Assembly (NCBI GenBank): GCA_033439685.1
Contig: JAUEDM010000003.1
Coordinates: 712,001-776,000, forward strand
Direction: 5' to 3'
Source of the DNA: Apodospora peruviana
Taxonomy: Eukaryota; Ascomycota; Sordariomycetes; Sordariales; Lasiosphaeriaceae
DNA: 64,000 nucleotides
In this document: piece after piece, positions 10,426 to 21,932 of the stretch
How positions within the stretch are numbered: position 1 is the first letter of the stretch
Layout: the number at the start of each line of letters is the position of its first letter
Position numbers and translations under genes: made by a program
Notes under the pieces: generated by a model
Told to the model about the DNA's origin: nothing
Seen by the model: only the letters and a program-made list of their open reading frames with translations
Databases searched by the model: none

Positions 10426-11639
10426 TGTATTTGTCAGGCCTCCGGTATTTTTCTTTGCGTTTCCGTTTGAATGTTTACCATGTGTAGGATATAACGGAGG
10501 TAGTTCTGGTATCTGATTCAAGTAATTGAAACTGCTTTCAATGATACTAAGTAGTATTGATTTCGATCCCTAATACTTAAAGGCGATCTCAATTCACAAA
10601 GATCATTTTGCAATCAGCGTGTTTGCTGGTCGCACGGTGGGCGGCCTCCCTTTTCTTCAAGTGGTTAAGCCCCTGGCCGCCAACATGCATGCAAAGAACC
10701 ATGTCTAGGAACAAGAAGGCAGCAAAGATACTGTGTCAGCCACTTGGGAGTGCAACCCAACCTGTCGGTAACCAACAGAATTCCGTTCACTATTTGCATT
10801 TAATTAACAGCACTGCCTGTCTGCTGAGGCTTCCCTGTCAGCCCTTGCGGTGTGATTGCAAGGGTCGAAAAAATGAAACATGGAATGTCCGAGGCTTGAC
10901 ACCCCCTTTGACCAACGACTGGACTGATAGATGAAGTATGTCTCGATGAACAAAGCCACTCGTGACGTCTTTCGGAACTTGCTATTACACTTCTCTACGG
11001 AAACGCATTGACAGTTGGTTTACCGTCTAGGCTTTGAGACGAGGCAACGGTCCTCGTGGTGTGGAGGCCAAGGTCGGCCTGGACCGAGAGTGCTGCGACC
11101 GTTCCCCCCGGACTTTTCATCACACCCACTCGGCGACAACAACACCACTTAATCCGAGGATATATATCTGCCGACCGAATTTCAAGGCCGGTATCCGTGT
11201 AAGTTCAGGATGTTCACAGAGGCTGACTGGTCACTGCGCCGCAACCATGACACCAGCCATACTCTTGAAGATAACTCCCATTAATCCCAATTCTGGAGTG
11301 CGTGAAGATGAAACTGCAGTCACAATACAAGTCCTTTTTGCTGGCAAACCTGGATGGCTTGGTCAAAGACTAGAAGCCTCTGGGTGTTTAAGATCGGGGT
11401 ACAAAGGGTATACTTATGTAGGGTGGTGGAGTTCATCAAGGTAATTTGGAACACTCGTCGATTGACATAAGGACCAATTTTTTATGATCGGCCGGTTTGA
11501 ATATCTTTAACACCCACCAAACGTCACTTGGCTCTATGTTTGACATCTCTTCGAACACCGGTATTGACCTGAACGTTACTGCCTTGCCCCCAATACCCTT
11601 CTGCATCAAAGGTTCAAGTTTACCCAACTCAAGCCAATA
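10426..11639. other. Intergenic region, no gene seen
   Basis: About 1.2 kb of mixed composition. The longest open frames (10608-10934 and 11034-11444, plus strand) have no recognisable motif. No RNA gene or clear repeat was seen. Confidence 0.45.
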
Positions 11640-12990
11640 ATGCCTCCCACGGCCTACATTTCCAGAGTGAAGCAAGAACCCAAGCTATGGGATCCCGAAG
11701 AAGTCATTCAGCTAGTTAATCCAGCCACCGGCAGCGAAAGATGCGGCGGGCAAGCAGTGACATGCGGTCGACGCTGCCAACGGAAGATAGCACACGTCAA
11801 GGTGTCCCGAGCCCGGCGTATACTCGACGAGTTGGCCATGCTGGAGCCAGCTGAGGCAGCAATGTCTCCAAGGCTGTCAGACGTGCTGGACATCATGCTT
11901 TGCTATCAGCATGGCAGTCAAGCGGACGAGGTATCGCAACAATGGACTCAGAGACTCTTACGTCTACGCACCGGAATCAGTCGTCCTCGATTGCGAACTC
12001 CTCGTCTGGGCGAATCACCGGTTCCTCCCGCAGGACACAACAACACGAAGAGCAACTCACAAGACGGTAAAAATCACAAGTTCAAGACCTCGCCCAAAGC
12101 ACACCACGCGTACTTCAAGCAACAGCCTGACAGCGACAACGTCGAAGAAGACCGCCAGGAAGATAAAGCCAAGGCCAAGGCGCGAGCAGAAAAGAGATCA
12201 GAGGAAGCCAGAAGGATGAACAACGAGAGAAACAAAAGAGTGAAGAAGAAGAAGAAGAAGAAGAAGAAGAAGAAGAAGAAGAAGAAGAAGAAGAAGAAGA
12301 AGAAGAAGAAGAAGAACACCGCAAATGGCAAGAAACAAAAGCGAAGATGAAAGAGCAGCAACGAGCGGAGAGAGAACGGGAGAAGAGAGAACAACAAAGA
12401 CAGCAACAGAAAGCCAAAGCCAAAAGGCAGCAAGACCAAGATCACGAAGCCAAGATAAAGGATCGAGCAAGACGGCGCGCCGATGAGGAGCGTAAACAGC
12501 AGACCGCCGCCCGGAAAGAGTGGGACGATATATGGAGCAGATATACTTCGCGATGGGAGGCAATCGAGAGGAGTAGTGCCGGTTTGAGGGCAAAGGTATG
12601 ATCACTGCCATTTTGCATAACCTTGAGGTGCTGCATTTTGGATTTTTTTTTTGGCTGATGAAGATGCTGCAGCAACACGAATGCATCGAAAAGATATCGT
12701 GGCCGACAAAATCGCGCTGGTGGGTCGACGTGACCGAAGCCGGCGTGCGGGAGTTCTTCGAGAAAGCGGTTCCTCTGCATCATGCGTCTCTTGGCGGCGA
12801 CGATTCGTGCCCAGGCGAGGAAAGATTTCGCATTATTTCGGGAGAGAACAAACGGTGGCACACGGACAAGATTCTGTCGAGGTTCGGAGAATCGATTCTG
12901 CCGGCGCCGTGTCGGGACGCGTTGAGTCTCATAGCCAAAGTAGTAGTGCAGTTAAGGAAGGAGGCGAAGATTAGAAGACAAGAGCGGTAA
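11640..12990 (+). pseudogene. Coiled-coil protein with degenerate J-like end, split by GAA repeat
   Basis: Resembles an uncharacterised ascomycete family. The N-terminus has a short cysteine/arginine motif (TCGRRCQRKIAHVK), followed by a highly charged Lys/Glu/Gln coiled coil and a C-terminal module beginning ISWPTKSRWWVDVTE and containing RWHTDKI, which recalls the HPD motif of J domains. A 77-nt intron (12596-12672, GTATGA donor, CTGATG branch, CTGCAG acceptor) joins the coil to this module in phase 0. The N-terminal frame runs through the GAA/AAG tract as poly-Lys and stops at 12350. The C-terminal frame reads the same tract as poly-Glu and continues HRKWQETKAK. One net frame switch around 12190-12315 is therefore needed, so the gene is disrupted or uses an intron I could not place. 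Confidence 0.6.
12243..12315. repeat. (AAG/GAA)n trinucleotide microsatellite, about 24 copies
   Basis: An uninterrupted run of about 73 bases of AAG on the plus strand lies inside a coding region. It reads as poly-Lys, poly-Glu or poly-Arg depending on frame. It is a pure purine strand with mirror symmetry, of the type able to form triplex DNA. Confidence 0.97.
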
Positions 12991-13650
12991 TATCGTTTCT
13001 TGGGAAATTTTCCTCCAAATTTGGTCGCCTCCAAGGTGTCCTTTTAACAACACCAAACCCACCCCCAACCGGTCACATATCCTTATTCCCTTTTTGACGC
13101 CAACAGTTTTATTTTCTGAAAATAAATTCACGATTCTTTTTACAACTGCCACTCATTTCCTCCCTTCTATCGCTACCCATTTCCGCCTTCCTATCGCCAC
13201 CACAGTCAATCATATAGCTAATGTAATTAAACATTCTTGCAAAGATACTACAAAGTGGCAAAACACAGTTAAGAAAAGAAAAAGAACAGGCAAGGCAAGT
13301 AGAAAAAGATAGCTGTCAAGTGGCGATTTTTTTTACGCTGGGCTACCGGAATCTTGAGGTTGTTTGCCTAACTGGGGTGGGCTGCTTATTCTTTGGCCGG
13401 CTCTTCTCTAGCCGTCTGAAAGATCTGAATCTCTGCATGCGGGCAATGTCTGGTTTACAAGAGTCTATAAATATGACAGACGACCGTGGGAGGAGCGACC
13501 TTTTTCGACCTCTATACTTCGCTCTCCAACGTACCCCGGATCTACAGAAACTTCAAAGTACCATCTTCGATCGCCCCCTATGACGACCCCCCGAGCAGCC
13601 AGCGAGCCTACTAGTTTAGGCTTTTTCCTCATCTATCAGCCAAGCTTCGC
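12991..13650. other. AT-richer intergenic region
   Basis: No gene recognised. The open frames at 13094-13312 and 13320-13583 lack family signatures. The stretch sits between the microsatellite gene and the 2EXR relic. Confidence 0.4.
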
Positions 13651-14468
13651 TTATTGATATGGGAGTTGGCGGTTGGATGCAATAATGTTCCCAGAGTCAT
13701 TAGGCTCCAGTACTGCGATGGTCGGCTTGCTAAAGTTTCTCTCCCACTAGAAGCTTTGAAAATAGCCTGCAGGAGAGTTGTGAGGTCTATAAGAAACACA
13801 AACACGATGTATTTGTGTTTCACAAAAGGGTCTGAAGATATACGGACAATGGGGATGGCGAGGTATACGCAATCCAACGAAAGGGAAGAGAACACGCATT
13901 TCCGGCTAATTTAGACCTCGACTTCTTTTTAATGACTGGGATACCGCCAGCAGATTTGCTACACTCCAGGAGTTCCCAGTTCGAGCAACACTCACAGTGG
14001 TTACGAACAATACTCCGGCAAGCCCAGCCTTTTGCTAGACAACCAAAGAACATTATCTTGCCCGCAGAACTGTCAGGACATATTTCGGACCTATTTTATT
14101 CTCGCGGCGCTTCTGGGCTTACCAACCTTCAAGAGTTATGGGTACTTTTGAGGGAGAGTGGAGATGGATTTCGTCCCGAGCCAGAATGTAAATTCCAACA
14201 ACATTGCCCTCTTCATCACCATAGCGTGCTTCCTTCTAAGTACTGCCAGATCGACGATGGAACAGCATTTTGGGACCGTAAAATGGAGATTTGTCCAGCG
14301 TGCGACTGGGGAATCGACAATTGGGGCGACATCGATGGAGCGGCAATGAGGCTTCAACACAATGACTTCAGGATTACATATGACGCTTCTCTTCCCAGAT
14401 ATCCTTGGCCGCGGGAAATATTTTGTGCTAGGATTTCAGTGATTCGATGGGTTAGGAAAGAGGTTTAG
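13651..14468 (+). pseudogene. 2EXR-domain-type protein relic
   Basis: The start of this relic reads LIWELAVGCNNVPRVIRLQ, which matches the core of the fungal 2EXR domain (usually LPxELRxxIWxLA...PRVI), but the expected preceding LPxELR part and a start codon are missing. The frame ends at about 13914. A second frame takes over just before it (ANLDLDFFLMTGIP) and stays open to 14468. One frameshift and a missing 5' end indicate a decayed copy. The family call rests on a single motif. Confidence 0.5.
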
Positions 14469-16055
14469 AGGCTTCTGGAACTCTAGATCATGTAAGAGGG
14501 TCAGGTCTTACCGCCATCGCCTGCTTGACGAGCACCGGGGCTGCCAAATATTCTCATTAGAGCAAATCAGGGAACTATCGGGGGCCCTGCTACACAACGG
14601 CGTCACAAATGAGACGAAGAAGACGGAGAGACCGTTCGTGTAAAGTGATATTTGGGTTATTTACCTTTTCTATCCTTCCTTTATCTATCAACTTGTCATA
14701 GAAATGCAATCTCCTTCTTTCTTTAATATAATAGCACCTATTACTTTCTGCTTTGCTCTTATCGGACGAAATTAAGACTGAATAAAAGGTTCGATAAAAA
14801 GAAAGAAGCGGGAAGTTGTCTCTCTGTCTGTAGTGTGATAGCCAACGAGACACCCTCACAATATGAGGAAAATTGTCTTGGCTGATCAAAGGGTTCTGTC
14901 AATTTAAGGCGTTTAAGGATACGAGAAAGGGCACCGATAGACGGAGAGAATTGTGTGGTCAGAGGCTTGTTAGAAAGTATCCCATCGCCGAGGGAAGAAC
15001 CTTCAGCTTCTGAGACTGAACTCGATTCTGATTGTGAATGGTTGGATTGATTTATGTAAATCTTTTTAACAAGCAGAGTAAGGTAATGGTGACTGCAGGC
15101 GATCCTAGGCACTGGGAGTGGTTGATTTGGTCCCTCCTTCGTAAGCGATACCGCCCGTTAATTTATTGTTCTTTTTTTTTTTTTAACTCAATTTACAACC
15201 TAGGTTAAAATTTAATATGTATACCTTATTTGCATAAGAATAGAACCATTCATATTATCTTGATATTCCTTATACTTCGTTGTCTTCTTCTAACTCTCCT
15301 TGGTCCAAATCTTCAAACCAATATAGTTTTCTTAATTCCAATTGCCTTCTTGTCTGCTGATAGCTTCTCATAATCATCTCCTATCTCCACGCAGAAATGT
15401 TTGACTAAAGTAGAACTGTTTCGTGGGCTGCTACCTTGAAGGTTAGCTGCTTTGGTACCTCTTATTGTGAGAGCCTTGGTGGAAGTGGGGACCACTTTGC
15501 AGGTTAGTAAGACTTGCCATAATAATGCTGGAAATCCGTGGTAGTAGCTAGTAAGTCTGGATCATCCAGGCTTATCTAGTTGAATTCCAAGGTCTAGAGG
15601 CAACTCTAGTACCTCACTTCTTTTGCGGTGTCACACAATGAAAGAGGAAGAAAGGAAGGAAGATGAATGGAGGAAGTTCTATCACCGACTTAAGAAACTA
15701 CAACTGGTTATCCTACCTGTTCGTTATCCAATCATCATATACATTACTACTCCTCCCATTCTGTTCCCTATTCAAATATTTCAGTTAGGGCCAATCCGCA
15801 GCCTCCAAACCAGAAGAAAATCATTAGTAACCATCACAAGATCTTTACCCACAACCTCGATCACACAGGGTAGTACCCAAGTGTTTTGCCTTCCACCCTT
15901 CACATTATATCCATTATCATAACTGTCTCTTCTAACGTAAGCCTCGTACGTCCAATGCTCACCGACCCCTCAAAGGCCCGCTTGCTTTCGTTCCATCGTA
16001 GGCTGCTGACTGCAGTTTGATTGGAGCGATTTGGATCTAAACGCATGGGCCACTT
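14469..16055. other. AT-rich gene-poor stretch
   Basis: About 1.6 kb of AT-rich DNA with homopolymer runs (T14 near 15170-15184). Frames such as 14759-15112 (minus) and 15623-15922 (plus) have skewed composition and no known motif. It could be an old, mutated transposon, but I can identify no element. Confidence 0.4.
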
Positions 16056-16916
16056 TTATGTATCGTGGGCTGGGGAGGCTGGGCTAATGGGCGGATAGCG
16101 TTTTGAGTCGTGGTGATTGATGGGAGAAATAGAGCTGGTTGGCGACTGCTCGATTTTCCTCTTACTATGAGCGGGTCCATCGACTGACGGCTCATCCCAC
16201 TTCCGTTTGCAATTATCCAGATCATCATTCAACTTGCCAAAACTACAACCCATATCGTTGAGTTTTTTGGTGTGTGTGTCTTAACGGCGCCGTTAGGAAA
16301 GTTCTGAAGCCTTTATTAGCCGTACTTCTTAGAGATATGGTATAAATACTGACCGTGATGCAAGGCCCAATCAACTGTCCCAAGATATGTCGCTCAGAGA
16401 GTAAGCGCTCGACTTCCGTCTTGCAATAATTCTCTACCTGCTGAAACCGTGTGAGAGCGTCTTCAAGACCGGCGTTTGTCACACCCTACCTAATCAACCA
16501 AGACATTGTCAGCAGGCTAGGCAATAATACATATAGGCTCCAGCTGCTTGTTCGTTGGACTGGTTTGTTTATCCTATTTCAAGTTAGCACAGCGGAAATT
16601 TTGCTACCTTTTTGGTAACAGACAAGAATTTCGAATGCACGTGGAATGTCCATAGGTTGCCAAGAGTCCTTCTGGGCTACCCCTGAGGCGGAGTTAGATA
16701 TCCTCGTGGATTTGGCGTGGTTGAAAGCGGCCTGGATACGTTGCCATGATAGTTTTCAAGATTCTCCGCATTGCGCCGAAAAGACTTTCCAAAAAGAGTC
16801 TGAAACACCATAGAAAAAGATTTTATTTCAGATTCAGGAGCGCCGCAAGCATCCATGAGTCTCCTGATAGCCCCGTGCCTCCGCCATTTTGGGGATGAGG
16901 CAACAGGTGATCTCAT
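16056..16916 (-). pseudogene. Multi-exon protein of unknown function, probably frameshifted
   Basis: Four consistent fragments lie in order on the minus strand: MRSPVASSPKWRRHGAIRRL starting at 16916, a continuation in another frame (KDSWQPMDIPRAFEILVCYQ, about 16690-16600), a helical stretch (GLEDALTRFQQVENYC, 16480-16360) and a basic tail (GKLNDDLDNCKRKWDE, to 16056). The frame change near 16705 has no intron to explain it. The later changes may be short introns. I do not recognise the family. The start is uncertain because an upstream ATG lies in the minisatellite. Confidence 0.4.
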
Positions 16917-16964
16917 TTTATACAGGGCCCGGCCCGGGACCAGGGTTCCAATCCGGTCAGCATC

Positions 16965-17112
16965 AGGGTCATCCATTAGGGTCAGCCATCAGGGTCATCC
17001 ATTAGGGTCAGCCAAAGAGGGTCAGCCAACAGGGTCAGCCAACAGGGTCAGCCAAGAGGGTTAGCCAAGAAGGTCAGCCCACACGGTCAGCCAACAGGGT
17101 CATCCATTAGGG
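16965..17112. repeat. 13-bp minisatellite, about 11 copies
   Basis: Tandem units of the form AGGGTCAGCCAAC, with variants AGGGTCATCCATT and AGGGTTAGCCAAG, run head to tail. Several junctions create TTAGGG, the fungal telomere hexamer, but the period is 13, so this is not a telomere tract. Confidence 0.93.
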
Positions 17113-17377
17113 GGCTGGGCTGGCTAGTTCATATACTTTCTAGTTTTTTCCCCAGCTCGACTCAAGTCACGAGGTACTACTACTTGGATTTAGGAAGAGG
17201 CTAATTGGTATCTCCATACGTGGCTTTATATGTACTTTAAATTGTACCTTTCAGTCATATTCCAACTCTGTTGTTTAAAGAGTATCTTATCACCAAGATA
17301 AGAACAGGTTAGACCGTGCCGACAAGTGTGGCACGCTATGATTAAGAAGAAAGAGAAAGAGAGAAGCACAGATCAGC
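17113..17377. other. Short intergenic region
   Basis: The 3' flank of the HET-NACHT-WD40 pseudogene. Nothing recognised. Confidence 0.4.
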
Positions 17378-20300
17378 TTAGCTGTCTGTCGTGAACGTCA
17401 TAGTTAGGATGCGTCCCGACGGACAGCAAATAGCAACTATTGATCCCGCCACAGCTAAGCGTCTTGGCCGATATTCTGTAGGCAGCCACAGCCAATTTTC
17501 CAAGCCCCTCATAATCCACCTGTTGTCCGAGCCAATTCTATAACCTGAGCAATGTGGGGAGTTGGCATTGTCTGATCCGGATGTAATCTGCTTCGAGTTA
17601 AGGGAAGACGCCACCGAGTTGACAGAATCGCGATGCCCCTCAAGCGTCTGCGTACATGCCCACGTGGCCGGATCCCAGATATTGATGGATGTTATCATAT
17701 GATCCGGACACAAGCCACTTCGAATTGGGCGAGAATGCTACCGGGCTGACCAAATCGCGATGCCCCTCGAGCGTCTGCGTACATGCCCCCGTGGCCGGAT
17801 CCCAGATCTTGATGGTGTTATCGTGTGACCCGGACGCAAGCCACTTCGAATTGGGGGAGAATGCTACCGAGCTGACCCAACTGCCATGCCCCTCAAGCGT
17901 CTGCCGGCACGCATTCCAATTATCTTCTACGATTGGCCCCATAGCAATCCACTTTCGTTCTTCCTGCCAAAATAGGCGTCTTGTTATACTTCGGGCTGGG
18001 CTGAACACAAGTGCTGAAGCGTATACCTGAAGAGGGTAATTCTCAACTACCCATCTACAGGATAAAAAGAATCGACGCATATCAGAGACAAGGCTTGGTA
18101 ACTGAGATGTAATCGACCTTCGCTGAATTTATGTTAAAATCGCTTAAAAAATAACTTGCAATCACTGGGTAGAGCCTACTTGAAGAAAGCTTTCGAGCTT
18201 TATGATTGAAAATATTCCTTCCGACATGCTCCTACAAAGTGAAAGAGCTTCAAGCCAGTAGAGGTAGTGCCGCCTCAGAAAGCTATGGACGATACCGCCA
18301 TCATTGAATACATCTGGATGGTTGATATTGTCGCCCAACTGCCAGTCATTGAGATGATCAACCCAGTAAACGCACGAGTACCGTACTGTCGCAAGAGGGT
18401 CTGGGTCCGGCGTGCGGACTTTGTCGATAGGAAACCCTGGTGCCTTTAAGCAGAATATGTCGCGTTCCAAAACCGTCGACATCGCATTGAGCGATCTTGA
18501 GAAGATGGTGTAATTTACATGTTTCATTCCCAGAGGGAAGACCCGGTAGAAAGCCTCTTGAGAGGCTTGGTGAGCAGCCTTGCCCAGGAGAAAGTCTTTG
18601 GCTGACTGATGAACAAAATAGACAGTTTGCTCTCGAAGAGTTAAAAGGGAGCCGCAAAACCCTATAAGTTCTTCTAAGCACTCCAGATCACCTGAAATGT
18701 CGTCTTCCATCTCGACGAGAGTGGTTAGTTCCCAAAGGCTGATGGGTCGATGAACGATCGTGGCGATGGCAAGAATTTGCTTGCAGAGATCTGCATCCTC
18801 GGAATGGTAAACCTGTCCCATCATTTGCGCGTACAAAGCATCCAGCCCGGGTGGAAAGGTGCGTAATTTTGTTAGGCTATGCCGCTTCCGAACCTTATGA
18901 TCCGCAAGTGCCTGGCAGACCAAGGCCACCCAGAGAAAGGTCCCGTGCGCGTTGGAGGAAAGATAGTCATGTACAGTATCCTCTATTGTGCTGTCATATC
19001 GTTTCAGTTGTGATAAGTAGGTGACCTTATGGCGAATGAATGCGTTGACGGCAGCGGCGACGGATTCGGCGTTTAGCTCGAGGCTGAGTCTGGACTGCTG
19101 CATGACGATCGCCAACTGTTCCTCAATCTCCACCCAATTGCGGCTAGAGACGATCCATTTGACACGAGAAGATACAGATGCGATGTGGATGACAAAGTCC
19201 AGAAGCTTTGGTAGGTCGACAATACATTCGTCTAGGGCGTCAACGACCAGGCAGGTTGGCTTCAAGTTCGGATCTCTTAGCATCCCCTCTAGAATATCCG
19301 AGAGGCCGAGCCACGCATTGATGTCGGAGAGGGATTCACCAGCGTCGGTGTATTTGCGTAGGTGAGGTATGAGACGTGGTTGCTGGTTGGCAAGAAGGTA
19401 AATTAAGCCCCGTAACACGGCATTGGCATTATTGATACGCGAGTCGGTAGCCTGGCAGAAGAAATAGGCCAGATTGCAACAGTGTCCGTCAGCAATAATT
19501 GCTTCCTCTAGCTCGTTGATGATGCCGCAGAGCAGCATGGTTTTGCCCTTGCCAGGATCTCCTTTGATCCAGAGAAGGCGGCTCTCTGGCTGTTCATGCC
19601 ATTGTTGGAAGTTGGGGGTGGCAAGAACCCAGCGGTAAGCGTCGGCAAGCAAACCACCCTTTGCCTTTTCGATACGCTTCTTGTCACGGCGTGGATTCGT
19701 GGAAAGAAATTCGGCCAGGCAGCGATCTTGCTTGCTAATTTCCTCTCGCAGTCGCCTAAAGGCTTCTTCTTCTCCTTTCGCCGTACCGAAGTGGTATCTG
19801 TACGTTAAAGATGCCGAATAGACAGTAAGCCTTATCTTCTTCACGTGTCGTACTGCGCTTTTCAATCCACGACATGCGCACTTCAAAGCTAAAATTGGAC
19901 AATTAGTTGGCTTGGAGAGCTCCGAGGGGAATGCCGGTTGTGTTGTGAATATGCTGTGCTAGAGACTTCTTGTCTCCTAGGCGCTTGCGGTCTTTGGAGA
20001 AGAATTCAACGACTGTTGGAGCAATAAGCTCTTGGAGTGTCCGTCCACCCACGAGTGAACCATCGGGATTTTTGAAAAGCCAATTCCCACTTAAGGTTGC
20101 CATCGGCGTCTCGTTTATGGGTTGAGACGTCTGTGAGATAGACATAGCATTTGGCCGCATTGCGGTACCATAGGAACATGGAGTCGAGAGCCTTCTGAAG
20201 CTCGGCATCGTCGGACTTGTCGATGCAGCAAGTGTCGACCCAAAAGAAATTCAGACCATCGCGCCTGGCTTGGTCTCCACAAAACTGAATCTTGGCATAG

Positions 20301-20458
20301 CCTGCTTTATTCTTGGCCATTCCCTCCTCCAGGTCTTTGAAGAGGGCCTCCTCGTCGCCCCATGTGTGTGAAAGTATCCCATACGGTGGGACCTTGTCAT
20401 CGTGAAATTCACGCGTTAGACAAAAATCGCCGGTATTGTTGCGTTCCAGGAGGCGCAT
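17378..20458 (-). pseudogene. HET-NACHT-WD40 (HNWD/NLR-like) incompatibility gene, disrupted
   Basis: Full HNWD architecture as in Podospora het-e and het-d. The HET domain (YGILSHTWGDEEALF, FFWVDTCCIDKSDD, SRWFTRGW) starts at 20458. The NACHT ATPase has Walker A GDPGKGKT near 19540-19562 and a Walker B-like LVVDALDEC. WD40 repeats follow, then a conserved tail (ENWLWLPTEYRP). A 57-nt intron (18179-18123) joins NACHT to the WD40 linker in phase 0 (ESFLQ to RRSITSQL). Lesions: a GGAC tandem duplication at 20039-20046 interrupting RGW-TLQELIAP; an in-frame TAA at 19903-19905; an extra base in the A-run at 19776-19778; and an extra base near 17688 in the second WD40 repeat. No intron explains these, so the product cannot be full length. 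Only two complete WD40 repeats and a partial third remain. Confidence 0.88.
17641..17892. repeat. Two 126-bp WD40-encoding direct repeats
   Basis: Two adjacent units each encode one 42-residue WD40 repeat (minus strand, TLEGH...WDPATGACTQ type). The DNA is clearly similar. The left copy differs by several changes toward A/T (for example CATATGATCC against CGTGTGACCC) and by the one-base insertion. Such repeats are the recognition region in HNWD genes and recombine readily. Confidence 0.85.
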
Positions 20459-21932
20459 TGCCGAAAGCCTGTCGAGCTCAGCTTCTCGCAGCTACTTGTA
20501 TGACTGTCGACAGCGGGAGAAGGCGAGCAGGTGTGCGGGGAGACGGGGAGACGGGCGGCTCTAGCAGGCCCTGTAGATCAGTAACTGAAGCGACGGGAAG
20601 CTCTTAGACATAGGTAAGAATTACCTACTACGAGGGGTTATTGAGATGGGTAGTGCGAAGCTCGGTGGGTTAGGTTGTTGCAGCTCAAAGGTGGTTGTTG
20701 TTGTTGCTGTCTCCAAGGAGAGATGCTGTCCGCCCAGATCGCCAACCCCGCATATAGGCATTGTGCTGGTGTTAGCGCCCAAACGGCTGGCGCCAAATGC
20801 CATTGGCGGTGTTTCCCGGGCTGTGCATGAATGAACACGTGCTCTGGAGCGGCAGTTGGAACTTCTTTTCGCAGGCTTGTTGTATTGGCGCGTCGGTATA
20901 CTAGCTGGTGCTGCGAACACGCTGTCGCAGCTAGTATCGTATATATCGGAAGTGTGTCAAAAGAATGGTGTAGTTGACAAATCGCGACGGGGTTTTTTGT
21001 CCTTTCCCTGCTGTGGTCCTCTTTCTTCTACCCGACCCAGGAGAGCCTGATGCTTTCCTCTTGCGTGTTGGGGTGGCACTGGTGGAAGCAAGTTGGTCGT
21101 CTAACAACTGCCCCATATCTGAGCCTCGTCCCGTAGCATTGCTGCCTAGATGGACGGTAAGCGGAATTGATAGATTTGAGGGGCGAGACATACTCGAGCT
21201 CGGCACTGTCATTGGGTCCACATCAGTTGTCGTAGCGTCCCACGGTATTTGTTCTTGGTGGCCCAGCCGTCTCGCGATCTGAATACTTAGCAGCGGCCAG
21301 TGTTGCCGACCTGGCGTTCTTTGGCAAAGGCCCCTTGTGCGCGTGGCTCGGAGACCAGAACGAGTTTCTGCTCGCGACGCCACCAGGGCCTGCTGGCCGC
21401 GGTGTCGTAGGTGATTCGGGAATAGGATCCGATGTTGTAGAGGTGGGCGCATTGTGTGCTGACAGGGTATTCCGCGGAACAAACTCCCAGTCATCAGGAA
21501 GAATCACCAGCAAATGGTTGCGCAGCAAAAGGAAGCGCTGGATCGATTGATTTAGTCAGTGGAACGATCCTTCCAGGAGAAATAAGCGGCATCAGCACGC
21601 CGTGGTCGGTGTAACCCTGTGCCGACAGAGCGCAAAGTCCAAACTATGCAATACTTTCTGAGAGCCTTTTATGATGAAGCAGTATGGAGATCGCAACATG
21701 CTCGGTTTACTATATGAAAAAGAAGCCACGAGACCTTGACAATGTCGACTGGAGAACGGCAATTCCTGCCGACATTCAGTCGATAATGGAGAGGCTATTG
21801 GCATGTAAGAGATGTTTTCCGGAGGGATAATGGCGAAGCTGCTGTTTCGATCTGGGTTACTTGTCGAGCTGCTTTCGACCGACAACGGGTTCCAGAGGCT
21901 TGTGTGGGTAGCACCCTGCATATCGGCTGCGA
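20459..21932. other. Region with uninterpreted Ser/Pro-rich frames
   Basis: Minus-strand frames at 21223-21528 (LLVILPDDWEFVPRNTLSAH) and 20931-21260 (continuing PMTVPSSSMSRPSNL and ending in the basic KRKASGSPGSGRRKR) look like parts of one decayed gene with a frame change near 21235. I do not recognise it. It could belong to the Helitron relic or to an older host gene. Confidence 0.3.

Noticed and set aside
12074..12445. Poly-Phe and poly-Ser ORFs opposite the GAA tract
   Set aside because: Pure by-products of reading the microsatellite on the minus strand.
16965..17112. Interstitial telomere tract
   Set aside because: TTAGGG occurs only at some unit junctions; the period is 13, so it is a minisatellite.
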